DNA from: RGIG6919 sp045531905
GTDB taxonomy: Bacteria; Bacillota; Clostridia; Lachnospirales; Lachnospiraceae
Reading direction: 5' to 3'
DNA: 64,000 nt
NCBI GenBank assembly: GCA_045531905.1
Contig: JAZSEY010000006.1
Span: 62,001 to 126,000, forward strand
In this document: in pieces, positions 18,058-25,866 of the stretch
Layout: every line of letters starts with the position of its first letter
Numbering within the stretch: the first letter of the stretch is position 1
The notes under the pieces: model-generated
The model's input: the letters and a program-made list of their open reading frames with translations, nothing else
Told to the model about the DNA's origin: nothing
Database searches by the model: none
Translations under genes and position numbers: made by a program

Positions 18058-18801
18058 ATGATAAAAGGTAAAGTTGCTTTGGTTACAGGTGCCAGTCGCG
18101 GTATTGGTCGCGAGACGGCTATTGTACTAGGCAAGAAGCAGGCTATGGTAATTGTCAATTATAAGGACAATAAGCCGTTGGCTGATGAAGTGGTTACCAC
18201 TATTATTGCAGCAGGCGGTAAGGCAGAGGCATACGAATGTGATGTGTCTGATTACAAGGCCGTTGGAAAAATGATTGATGACATCGTAGAAAAACACGGT
18301 TCCATCGATATTTTAGTAAATAACGCAGGCGTAAACCTGGATAAAAAAATTGAAGATGTGACTGAAGAGGATTATGCATTTGTTATGGGAACCAATTTAA
18401 AGGGTACATTTAATTGTATCCAACATGCTTCCAAGTACATGACAAAGCAGGAGAGTGGAAGAATTATCAATATTTCTTCTATTATGAGTAACTTACTCGG
18501 TAATGTGGGTCAGTCTATTTTCGTGGCTTCCAAAGCCGGCGTTGTAGGTTTGACAAAAGCAGTTGCCAGTGAGCTTGGTTCTAAGGGTATTACTGTGAAT
18601 GCCATTTCTCCTGGATTAATTCAGACAGAGATGGTTGCTGATTTGCAGGAAGGCGTAAAAGAGAACATTCTTGGTCGTACTTCGTTGAAAAAACAAGGTC
18701 AGGCAAGAGATATTGCTGAATTAGTTGCATACGTAGCATCTGGAAAAGCATCTTATATTACCGGTCAGGAAATCATTGTTGACGGTGGTATGGGTATATA
18801 A
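18058..18801 (+). CDS. fabG: FabG-like 3-oxoacyl-ACP reductase (SDR), catalytic Tyr replaced by Phe
   Basis: Starts at the ATG at 18058, seven bases after AAGGAGG. The 247-residue SDR has the NADP-binding TGASRGIG (10-17), the NNAG motif (88-91), Ser140/Ser141 and the C-terminal YITGQEIIVDGGM typical of FabG. The expected YxxxK active-site pair reads F155-V-A-S-K159: codon TTC at 18520-18522 encodes Phe where FabG has the catalytic Tyr. In classical SDRs this change largely abolishes reductase activity, so it is either a sequence error, an altered enzyme or a non-catalytic partner of the adjacent ACP. A strong terminator follows. Confidence 0.85.
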   Translation: MIKGKVALVTGASRGIGRETAIVLGKKQAMVIVNYKDNKPLADEVVTTIIAAGGKAEAYECDVSDYKAVGKMIDDIVEKHGSIDILVNNAGVNLDKKIEDVTEEDYAFVMGTNLKGTFNCIQHASKYMTKQESGRIINISSIMSNLLGNVGQSIFVASKAGVVGLTKAVASELGSKGITVNAISPGLIQTEMVADLQEGVKENILGRTSLKKQGQARDIAELVAYVASGKASYITGQEIIVDGGMGI

Positions 18802-18813
18802 TGAATGATGTAG

Positions 18814-18843
18814 AAAAGGCTGTCATTTGTGACAGCCTTTTTT
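18814..18843 (+). terminator. Intrinsic terminator after fabG
   Basis: AAAAGGCTGTCA and TGACAGCCTTTT form a 12-bp stem around the loop TTTG, continuing in a T6 run. It starts 13 bases after the stop codon. Confidence 0.9.
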
Positions 18844-18845
18844 GC

Positions 18846-18874
18846 TTCCATTTATTGTCATTGTATGATATAAT
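18846..18874 (+). promoter_or_regulatory. Promoter for putP
   Basis: TTCCAT (18846-18851), 17 bases, then an extended -10: TGA followed by TATAAT (18869-18874). The -35 is weak, but the TG extension compensates. Confidence 0.6.
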
Positions 18875-18924
18875 CCGATTTGTGTTTTTAAATAGTAATA
18901 TATCAAAAGAAGAGGAGAGATGAT

Positions 18925-20481
18925 ATGTCAACAACAACATGGGTTCTTCTAGCTTTTGCATTTTATTTGATGCTTATGATTATCATTGGTGCAAGCTATG
19001 TAAAGAAAACAAAGAGCTCTGAGGATTATTTCCTTGGTGGTCGTCAATTAAACGGATGGGTTGCTGCGCTTTCAGCACAGGCATCAGATATGAGTGGATG
19101 GTTACTTATGGGACTTCCTGGTAGCGTATATGCATTTGGTACAGGTCAGGCCTGGATTGCCGTTGGTCTATTTCTTGGTACTGTCATGAACTGGCTATTT
19201 GTATCATCCAGATTAAGAAAGTACACTATTCGCGCAAATAACGCATTGACTTTGCCTACATATTTGGAGAATCGTTTCCATGATGAGAAGAGAATTATTT
19301 TATTGCTTTCATCTATCGTAATTGTAATTTTCTTCTTAGTGTATACTGCATCGGCTTTGACTGCAGGCGGAAAACTGTTTTCATCTGTATTTGGTATGGA
19401 TTATACAACAGCACTTGCAATTGGTGCGTTTGTAATTTTGGTATACACCTTCTTAGGCGGCTTTATGGCAGTTTGTGTTACAGACTTCATTCAGGGTATG
19501 TTGATGTTAGTCGGTGTGTTAATTGTACCTATTTTGGCTTATATGATTATTGGTGGAGACAATTTAGTTCCATTGGTTGAAAGTACAAATGTTGCAGGTG
19601 GTGCAACTTCGTATTTTAACATTATGCATGATAGCGGTAAGCCGGTTTCTGCAATTTATATTATTTCGCAGCTTGCTTGGGGCCTTGGTTATTGTGGTAT
19701 GCCACATATTTTAGTTCGTTTTATGGCTATTAAGAATGAAAAGGAATTAAATAAGTCTAAGGTAATCGGTATTGTATGGTGTGGATTATCACTTGCATTT
19801 GCTGTAGTGATTGGTCTTGTTGGTCGTGCATTCCTTGCACCTGAGGTGCTTGGTGCAGATGGTGTGACTTCTGCAGAAAATGTATTTATTGAGGTCATTT
19901 CAAAGGTGTTTAATGGACATTACAATCTGCCATTCATTGGAGGTATTTTCCTTTGTGGTATTATGGCAGCTATTATGTCAACAGCTGATTCGCAGCTTTT
20001 GGTAACAGCGTCTGCAGTGTCATCAGATTTGTATAAGGGAATTTTCAAGAAGGATGCAACTGAAAAGAAAGTATTAAATGTGAGTCGTGTAACAACAATT
20101 GTAATTGCAGTGCTTGCGTTTGTAATTGCGTTAAATCCGAACAGCTCGGTTATGGGATTAGTATCCAATGCTTGGGCTGGTCTTGGTGCAGCATTCGGTC
20201 CAACAGTATTATTGTCTTTGTATTGGAAACGTATGAATCTTGCAGGTGCCATTGCTGGTATTTTCTCTGGTGGCTTGACTGTAATTATTTGGGATTATAT
20301 TCCGATGGTTAAGGTTGCAGATAGTATTAAGACGTTAGGGGCCGCAACAGGATTATACTCATTGGCCATTGGTTTCTTAATCAGCGTAATCTGCATCGTA
20401 ATTGCGAGTCTTACAACAAAGAAACCATCAGAAGAGATGGAACAGGAATTTGACGATATGTTAAATGGAAATGTAGAATAG
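18925..20481 (+). CDS. putP: Sodium/proline symporter
   Basis: A 518-residue SSS-family transporter with about 13 hydrophobic segments. The N-terminal SSEDYFLGGRQLNGWVAALSAQASDMSGWLLMGLPG block is the sodium/substrate region of PutP (shown here as key segments EDYFLGGRQL and SAQASDMSGW), and MAAIMSTADSQLL near residue 345 is the second signature. It imports proline with sodium for nutrition or osmoprotection. It is monocistronic: an own promoter lies upstream and a terminator downstream. Confidence 0.93.
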   Translation: MSTTTWVLLAFAFYLMLMIIIGASYVKKTKSSEDYFLGGRQLNGWVAALSAQASDMSGWLLMGLPGSVYAFGTGQAWIAVGLFLGTVMNWLFVSSRLRKYTIRANNALTLPTYLENRFHDEKRIILLLSSIVIVIFFLVYTASALTAGGKLFSSVFGMDYTTALAIGAFVILVYTFLGGFMAVCVTDFIQGMLMLVGVLIVPILAYMIIGGDNLVPLVESTNVAGGATSYFNIMHDSGKPVSAIYIISQLAWGLGYCGMPHILVRFMAIKNEKELNKSKVIGIVWCGLSLAFAVVIGLVGRAFLAPEVLGADGVTSAENVFIEVISKVFNGHYNLPFIGGIFLCGIMAAIMSTADSQLLVTASAVSSDLYKGIFKKDATEKKVLNVSRVTTIVIAVLAFVIALNPNSSVMGLVSNAWAGLGAAFGPTVLLSLYWKRMNLAGAIAGIFSGGLTVIIWDYIPMVKVADSIKTLGAATGLYSLAIGFLISVICIVIASLTTKKPSEEMEQEFDDMLNGNVE

Positions 20482-20489
20482 AAACGACG

Positions 20490-20523
20490 AAGACCTCCGC
20501 TGGCAATTGCGGAGGTCTTTTTA
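20490..20523 (+). terminator. Intrinsic terminator after putP
   Basis: AAGACCTCCGC and GCGGAGGTCTT form an 11-bp stem with an 8-base loop, followed by TTTT. Confidence 0.88.
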
Positions 20524-20605
20524 TAGTGTAAAGAGAGAATTTTATGAAAAAATCTATTATTAATATAACAGTAAAATATGAACAAATTATGACATGAATG
20601 GAAAC

Positions 20606-20650
20606 AAATTTTGAATTTTTTGATAATTTGGTGAAATTTATTCAAAATTT
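20606..20650. repeat. AT-rich perfect inverted repeat
   Basis: AAATTTTGAAT (20606-20616) and ATTCAAAATTT (20640-20650) form an 11-bp perfect inverted repeat with a 23-base loop in the intergenic stretch between putP and the tRNA. No reading frame or promoter is convincing here. The function is unknown. Confidence 0.4.
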
Positions 20651-20670
20651 AGCTCAATATACATAATAAC

Positions 20671-20703
20671 AATGCCGCCCTCCTGAAGAAGACGGCATTT
20701 TCA
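20671..20703 (-). terminator. Hairpin downstream of tRNA-Arg, probable terminator
   Basis: AATGCCG (20671-20677) and CGGCATT (20693-20699) form a 7-bp stem just beyond the 3' end of the minus-strand tRNA. The U-tract is poor on the minus strand and slightly better on the plus strand (TTTTC), so direction is uncertain. Confidence 0.5.
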
Positions 20704-20775
20704 TGTACCAGAAGGGAATTGAACCCCCGCACCTGGCTCCGGAGGCCAGTGCTCTATCCACTGAGCTACTGGTAC
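20704..20775 (-). tRNA. tRNA-Arg, anticodon CCG
   Basis: Read on the minus strand, GTACCAG pairs with CTGGTAC as acceptor stem. The D stem is GCTC/GAGC, the anticodon stem CTGGC/GCCAG encloses the loop CTCCGGA (anticodon CCG, reading CGG), and the T loop is TTCAATT. The discriminator is A and the CCA end is not encoded. The 72-base cloverleaf is complete. CGG is a rare arginine codon in low-GC genomes. Confidence 0.95.
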
Positions 20776-20797
20776 AGATGATTTACACATCGACGCT

Positions 20798-20826
20798 ATT
20801 TTACTATAATTTCTAATGAAAGGCAA
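20798..20826 (-). promoter_or_regulatory. Promoter for tRNA-Arg
   Basis: On the minus strand TTGCCT, 17 bases, then TAAAAT, placed about 22 bases before the tRNA 5' end. Confidence 0.55.
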
Positions 20827-20833
20827 ACACTTA

Positions 20834-20862
20834 TTGCTTTTTTTAAGTGCAAATGATACAAT
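20834..20862 (+). promoter_or_regulatory. Promoter for the 20920 gene
   Basis: TTGCTT (20834-20839), 17 bases, TACAAT (20857-20862). It lies almost back to back with the tRNA promoter on the other strand. Confidence 0.6.
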
Positions 20863-20919
20863 ATTTTAGGTTTATTGCCTCATGGGTTAACTTGTTGTAT
20901 TTTGAATAGGAGGAATACG

Positions 20920-21690
20920 ATGAGCGATAAAAAAGACACGAAGAAAAATCAAGATAGTATGTTCCGGGATACGGAGATTACTATCAGTGGAGAAAAAATA
21001 TATATTAGTCCGACTTTGAAATTGATTTTTGCTTGGACTATATTTTTTGCATTGTTGTTTGTATTTATTCTAGTTGTGAGAGACGATTCGAAAAAGGATG
21101 ACAAAAAAACAGATTCTACGACGCAGGAAAATGTTTCTGATACATCTGTGACAAACGATGATGAGATTGGTTCAACAGATGTCAAAGCCACCAACGTAGA
21201 TGGTAGTACTACAGTGCCAATGGAAGTAAATGCTTATCCGGAAGTGAATGCACTGGTGAATTCATATTTGACAGCGACGGTAAGCTGCGATGCTGCAATT
21301 TTAAAGTCGATTGTTACAAATCCAGCGGAATTTGATGATATGACTGCATTGCAGGCAAGAGCACAGTTTATTCAAGGATACACGAATGTTCAGTGTTATA
21401 CCAAGACTGGACCGGAAACGGACAGTTTTGTAGTATTTGTAGTTAGCAATACTACAATTGCAAACATTGCAACTGCACCGATGGATTTTATGACTTTGTA
21501 TGTACAAAAGACAGAGAATGGTTATGTAATTAACAATAATACCTTAACTGATGATATCACCGGATATATCAATTCCGTAAAACAAGATAGTGATATTCAA
21601 CAGGTTATGCAAGAGGTGACTAACTACAATACGCAGGCTGTTGCAAACGATGCAGATTTGAAGGCATTTTATGAAATGTTAGGACAGTAA
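20920..21690 (+). CDS. Single-span membrane protein of unknown function
   Basis: The ATG at 20920 follows AGGAGGAAT and gives 256 residues. A charged N-terminus of about 38 residues is followed by one transmembrane segment (LIFAWTIFFALLFVFILVV), then a low-complexity Lys/Asp/Thr/Ser linker and an extracytoplasmic domain of about 165 residues (from NAYPEVNALVNSYL). That domain has the look of a small alpha/beta fold of the NTF2 or lipoprotein type, but no family is recognised. It has its own promoter; the aspartate aminotransferase gene follows after 36 bases. Confidence 0.75.
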   Translation: MSDKKDTKKNQDSMFRDTEITISGEKIYISPTLKLIFAWTIFFALLFVFILVVRDDSKKDDKKTDSTTQENVSDTSVTNDDEIGSTDVKATNVDGSTTVPMEVNAYPEVNALVNSYLTATVSCDAAILKSIVTNPAEFDDMTALQARAQFIQGYTNVQCYTKTGPETDSFVVFVVSNTTIANIATAPMDFMTLYVQKTENGYVINNNTLTDDITGYINSVKQDSDIQQVMQEVTNYNTQAVANDADLKAFYEMLGQ

Positions 21691-21726
21691 TGAAGATGAA
21701 CAGATACCGTATAGGAGGTTTTTTAT

Positions 21727-23010
21727 ATGAAAGCATATAAAGAGATGACAAAAGAAGAATTAATGGCATTAAAGGAGGAGTTGACTGCTCAATATGAGGA
21801 TAAAAAAGCCCTTGGATTAAAATTAGATATGTCCAGAGGTAAACCGGGAGCATCCCAGTTGAATCTTTCTTTGCCAATGTTAGATGCAATTAATAGTACA
21901 TCTGATATGCGTACAGTACTTGGTAATGATACCCGTAATTACGGCGATTTAGATGGTATTGGTGAGTGCCGTTATCTGATGGCTGATATGATGTCAGTGA
22001 AGAAGGATAACGTGGTTGTATGTGGTAATTCCAGCTTGAACATTATGTATGACACGGTTTCCCGTTCTATGACTAAGGGTGTTAACGGTTCTACACCATG
22101 GTGCAAATTAGACAAGGTGAAGTTCCTTTGTCCTGTTCCGGGATACGATAGACATTTTGCAATTACTGAGTATTTTGGTATTGAAATGATTAGCATTCCG
22201 ATGAATGAAAATGGTCCTGACATGGACTTAGTAGAGCAGTATGTAAATCATGATGCTACAGTGAAGGGAATCTGGTGCGTACCAAAGTATTCTAATCCAA
22301 CAGGTATTTCATACTCGGATGAGGTTGTAAAGCGTTTTGCTAACTTAAAGCCGGCAGCAGAAGACTTCCGTATTTTCTGGGATAACGCATATTGTATTCA
22401 TCATTTATATGATGACAAACAGGATGAGATACTCAATATTTTAGAAGAGTGCGAAAAAGCAGGCAATCCAAACATGGTTTATATGTTTGCGTCTACATCA
22501 AAGATTAGTTTCCCTGGTTCAGGCGTGTCAGCGATTGCTACATCTATCGAAAATATAAAATTTATCTTGAGCCAGATGACCATTCAGACAATTGGCCATG
22601 ACAAGATTAATCAGTTAAGACATACAAAGTTTTTCAAGGATTTAGATGGCTTAAAGGCACATATGAAGAAGCATGCTGACCTGATGCGTCCAAAATTTGA
22701 GGCAGTGTTGAAGGTTCTCAATGAAGAGTTAAACGGACTTGAGATTGGTAGTTGGATTGAGCCAAGAGGTGGATATTTCATTTCCTTTGATGCAATGGAA
22801 GGCTGCGCGAAGGCAATTGTTGCAAAATGCAAGGAAGCTGGTGTTGTATTAACAGGAGCAGGAGCAACTTATCCATATGGAAATGATCCAAAAGATAGCA
22901 ATATTCGTATTGCGCCATCGTTCCCTACACCAGAAGAGATGCAACAGGCAACAGAATTGTTTGTGCTTTGTGTAAAACTGGTAAGTGTTGAAAAATTGTT
23001 AGCACAGTAG
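21727..23010 (+). CDS. Aspartate aminotransferase, subgroup Ic (Aminotran_MocR-type)
   Basis: A 427-residue PLP enzyme of fold type I. The N-terminus (LKLDMSRGKPGASQLNLS), VPKYSNPTGISYS, FWDNAYCIHHL, the PLP lysine in FASTSKISFPGSGVSA and the substrate-binding Arg near NIRIAPSFP match the subgroup Ic aspartate aminotransferases, which resemble MocR C-terminal domains but lack the DNA-binding part. It interconverts aspartate and oxaloacetate. An AGGAGG site with a T-rich spacer precedes the ATG, and a terminator follows. Confidence 0.82.
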   Translation: MKAYKEMTKEELMALKEELTAQYEDKKALGLKLDMSRGKPGASQLNLSLPMLDAINSTSDMRTVLGNDTRNYGDLDGIGECRYLMADMMSVKKDNVVVCGNSSLNIMYDTVSRSMTKGVNGSTPWCKLDKVKFLCPVPGYDRHFAITEYFGIEMISIPMNENGPDMDLVEQYVNHDATVKGIWCVPKYSNPTGISYSDEVVKRFANLKPAAEDFRIFWDNAYCIHHLYDDKQDEILNILEECEKAGNPNMVYMFASTSKISFPGSGVSAIATSIENIKFILSQMTIQTIGHDKINQLRHTKFFKDLDGLKAHMKKHADLMRPKFEAVLKVLNEELNGLEIGSWIEPRGGYFISFDAMEGCAKAIVAKCKEAGVVLTGAGATYPYGNDPKDSNIRIAPSFPTPEEMQQATELFVLCVKLVSVEKLLAQ

Positions 23011-23013
23011 AAA

Positions 23014-23059
23014 AAAATGGCGTTAATAACAGAAGCCTTCTGTTGTTGACGTCATTTTT
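23014..23059 (+). terminator. Intrinsic terminator after the aspartate aminotransferase
   Basis: A long stem, AATGGCGTTAATAACAGAAG against TTCTGTTGTTGACGTCATT with several G-U pairs, ends in TTTTTG. Confidence 0.8.
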
Positions 23060-23070
23060 GATATTAAAAT
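23043..23070 (+). promoter_or_regulatory. Possible promoter for the O-antigen-ligase-like gene
   Basis: TTGTTG (23043-23048), 16 bases, TAAAAT (23065-23070), overlapping the 3' arm of the preceding terminator. It is weak, but it is the only candidate before the gene. Confidence 0.35.
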
Positions 23071-23082
23071 GTGAGGTGGGCT

Positions 23083-24450
23083 ATGTTAGCATTTATCAAA
23101 AGTATCGACAATGCTAAGTTTGAGCGTTTGATGTATCGTGGCGTTGTAGTATATGCGGTTTTACATATGCTGCTATTATATACGGTACAGTTTCAGTTGT
23201 TTGATTACTATATCATCAATGTATTAGGCACGTTTTATATGTTGTATTTTCTGTTTATGTATGTTTTTGGTCTTGCATCAGGTAAGGTCATAAATCCAAT
23301 GGGAAATACATCAAAAGCAAATCAGCGATTTCCAAGAGGTTGGTTTCGCAGTGTAGATGTAGTGGTGATTGCCTTGGCAATTTGGTGTGTTGTGTCAACT
23401 GTGTTTGCTTATGATAAGGAAATTGCCTTATATGGTGCAGAAACTAGAAATGAAGGCTTGTTAGAGTATTTTGTGTACTATTTGCTTTTTTATGGCGTTT
23501 CATTTTTGTCAGATAAGAGTAAAAAGAAGATATGCAAGGTATTGTCTGTTGGTGGACTCATCATGCTGATATCCGGTTTAATTTTTTGTTTTACAGGACT
23601 TAGTGGAGACCTGTTTGGAAGACCAATGGCATGTGTACCATTTTTACATCAGAATACTTATGGAGCTTTTGCTGCAATGTATGTTGTATTACATATGGTA
23701 TATGCGTTTTGGGGGCAGAATTCCAAAATGAAATGGTATGCTTGGATTGCCATTTTTGTGGGAATGTTAGCTGTCTTTGGTTCCAAGTCTTCCTTGGCAT
23801 ATATTGCATTTATCCTTGCTTTTGCATTTGCATGGGGATTATCGATTCTCTTTAGTCGGAAACAGGGAAAGACATTTTGGAAAAAAATGCTTGTTGGCTC
23901 TGTTGTGATGGTTCTGTTATTTGTGATTGCCATACCAATTGTGGATTTTGCAAGTAAAGGCTTGGTTAGCGCGGATGTGGAGTTTGTAGAAAGTCTGGCT
24001 GAAGAAGAAGGTGCAAATGGTGCATTAAATGGCAGAATAGATTTTTGGATGGATGGTATCAGAGCATTGCCAAAGTATTGGTTAACCGGAGTTGGAATTG
24101 ATAACTATGAGAAAATTGTGAAGGATGACCCGATTCCAAACCTATATGCTGGTCGAACTGCACATAACGAATATTTGCAGATGGCATGTACCGTGGGTGT
24201 GCCGGCTTTATGCCTCTATTTGGTAATATTGTTTATTGTATTTTTTAAAGGCTTACGAACGTGGAAGGAGGAATGGGATGAAAACACCATTTTATACCAC
24301 GGTTTATACCTTGCGTTCTTTGCATATATTGCACAGGCATTTGTCAGTTTTAGTGCTGTGGCACTGGTACCGATTTTCTGGATTTGCATGGGAATGTTAA
24401 TAAAAAACGATAAAGACACTATAAATGAAAAATTGGAAGGAGAATTATAA
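23083..24450 (+). CDS. O-antigen ligase/polymerase-like membrane protein (Wzy_C type)
   Basis: The ATG at 23083 follows a GAGGTGG site; 455 residues with 10-12 hydrophobic segments. The signature of the O-antigen ligase family is the large loop GRIDFWMDGIRALPKYWLTG followed by VGIDNYE and AHNEYLQMACTVGVPAL (about residues 310-375). Such proteins transfer or polymerise surface glycans at the outer face of the membrane; in Gram-positive bacteria they act on capsule or wall polymers. No glycosyltransferase genes are nearby, so the substrate is unknown. The next gene overlaps its stop by one base. Confidence 0.8.
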   Translation: MLAFIKSIDNAKFERLMYRGVVVYAVLHMLLLYTVQFQLFDYYIINVLGTFYMLYFLFMYVFGLASGKVINPMGNTSKANQRFPRGWFRSVDVVVIALAIWCVVSTVFAYDKEIALYGAETRNEGLLEYFVYYLLFYGVSFLSDKSKKKICKVLSVGGLIMLISGLIFCFTGLSGDLFGRPMACVPFLHQNTYGAFAAMYVVLHMVYAFWGQNSKMKWYAWIAIFVGMLAVFGSKSSLAYIAFILAFAFAWGLSILFSRKQGKTFWKKMLVGSVVMVLLFVIAIPIVDFASKGLVSADVEFVESLAEEEGANGALNGRIDFWMDGIRALPKYWLTGVGIDNYEKIVKDDPIPNLYAGRTAHNEYLQMACTVGVPALCLYLVILFIVFFKGLRTWKEEWDENTILYHGLYLAFFAYIAQAFVSFSAVALVPIFWICMGMLIKNDKDTINEKLEGEL

Positions 24451-25406
24451 TGGAAGTAATTGGTCAATTGTTATTACAGTTATTGTTGTTAGTTTTTGGT
24501 TTTGTTTTATTGATAAAGGGAGCGGACTGGTTTGTTGATGGAGCTGCCGGTATTGCAAAGAAATTTGGTATTCCCGAACTTGTAATTGGACTTACCATTG
24601 TAGCTATGGGTACCAGTGCGCCAGAAGCTGCTGTTAGTATCTCGGCAGCATTTAAAGGGACTGCAGATATTACTGTAGGTAACGTAGTTGGAAGTAATAT
24701 TTTAAATATATTAATCATTTTAGGTATTACCGCAGTGATTATTCCTGTTGCAGTGCAAAAGTCTACCATGAAGACAGAGATTCCTTTTATGATTGTTATC
24801 ACGTTAGTTATGCTTTTGTTAGGTGTTACAGGCGGTGAAATTACCCGTTTAGAAGCATGTTGGTTAATTGGCCTGTTTCTTGTATACCTTGCATATCTGT
24901 TTAAAATGGCAAAGGACGGTAAGTCAGATGCTGAAGATAATGGTGTGGATAAGAAAGAAAAGCCAATTTGGCAGTTATTTTTGCTTTGCGTGATTGGTGT
25001 TGTGATGATTGTATTTGGTAGTGATTTTTCAGTTGACGCTGCTACGGCTATTGCAAAGATTTTTGGCGTTAGTGACAGATTCATTGCGTTAACTGTAGTT
25101 GCTTTGGGAACATCGCTTCCAGAACTTGTGACATCCGTGACTGCTGCTAAGAAGGGCAGTGCTGATATTGCGATTGGTAATGTTGTAGGAAGTAATATTT
25201 TTAATATTTTGTTTGTAGTTGGTTTGACTGCAATTATTACTCCAGTTCCATTTGCTTCAAAGTTTATTGTGGATATGTCTATTGCCGCTGTTGCTGGTGT
25301 GCTTTTATTAATCGGCGTGTGGAAACACAAAGAGCTTAGGAGACCTACAGGAATTGTGATGTTAGTGGGATATTTGGGATATTTTATATATTTATTATTA
25401 TCGTAA
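24450..25406 (+). CDS. CaCA-family Ca2+(K+)/Na+ antiporter (YrbG-like)
   Basis: A 318-residue protein with about 10 membrane spans and the two inverted alpha repeats of the family: AMGTSAPEAAVSIS with VVGSNILNILIILG in the first half, and ALGTSLPELVTSV with VVGSNIFNILFVVG in the second. It exchanges calcium or other cations across the membrane. The start codon overlaps the upstream stop (TAATG), implying translational coupling with the O-antigen-ligase-like gene. Confidence 0.9.
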   Translation: MEVIGQLLLQLLLLVFGFVLLIKGADWFVDGAAGIAKKFGIPELVIGLTIVAMGTSAPEAAVSISAAFKGTADITVGNVVGSNILNILIILGITAVIIPVAVQKSTMKTEIPFMIVITLVMLLLGVTGGEITRLEACWLIGLFLVYLAYLFKMAKDGKSDAEDNGVDKKEKPIWQLFLLCVIGVVMIVFGSDFSVDAATAIAKIFGVSDRFIALTVVALGTSLPELVTSVTAAKKGSADIAIGNVVGSNIFNILFVVGLTAIITPVPFASKFIVDMSIAAVAGVLLLIGVWKHKELRRPTGIVMLVGYLGYFIYLLLS

Positions 25407-25417
25407 GGTAAAAATAC

Positions 25418-25446
25418 TTGACAATAATAACATGATTGGTTATAAT
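25418..25446 (+). promoter_or_regulatory. Perfect-consensus sigma-A promoter for ylxM-ffh
   Basis: TTGACA (25418-25423), exactly 17 bases, TATAAT (25441-25446). Both hexamers match the consensus fully; the start site should be about 25453, some 37 bases before the ylxM ATG. Confidence 0.9.
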
Positions 25447-25489
25447 AGCCACTGGTAAAGGGAAAATACTTTACAAGGCTGGTGAGAGT

Positions 25490-25846
25490 ATGGATAAGAT
25501 TTTAAGACAAAGTCTGTTATATGATTTTTATGGTGAATTGTTGACAGAGCATCAGAAGAATATATATGAAGACATTATTTTGAATGATTTGTCTTATTCA
25601 GAGGTTGCCAGAGAGGAAGGCATTTCCAGGCAGGGCGTTTATGACCTGGTAAAAAGATGTGACAAGATTTTGGAAGAATACGAAGAGAAGTTGCATCTGG
25701 TGGAGAAGTTTCAGAATGCCAAGCGTATGGTTTCAGACATCAAAAGCCTTACTAAGGAAGTTCTGGACAACAGTCAGGAAGACTTAAGAAGACAAAGTTT
25801 AGAGAAGATTATTGAGATTTCTAATGAAATATTAGAAGAGTATTAG
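25490..25846 (+). CDS. ylxM: YlxM-like helix-turn-helix protein
   Basis: 118 residues from the ATG at 25490, chosen because MDKILRQSLLYDFYGELLTEHQ is the conserved start of the family and the sigma-A start site lies upstream. An HTH resembling sigma-factor region 4 (YSEVAREEGISRQGVYDLVKR, key residues 36-56) is followed by a long charged helix. YlxM is encoded beside ffh in many Firmicutes and interacts with the signal recognition particle in streptococci; the ffh gene follows here after 20 bases. Confidence 0.88.
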   Translation: MDKILRQSLLYDFYGELLTEHQKNIYEDIILNDLSYSEVAREEGISRQGVYDLVKRCDKILEEYEEKLHLVEKFQNAKRMVSDIKSLTKEVLDNSQEDLRRQSLEKIIEISNEILEEY

Positions 25847-25866
25847 ATAGAAAAGGAAGGGTACGG

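Noticed and set aside
24464..25330. 288-codon open frame on the minus strand
   Set aside because: It is an antisense shadow of the CaCA antiporter, rich in Thr/Ala/Asn from reversed hydrophobic codons, without a start signal.
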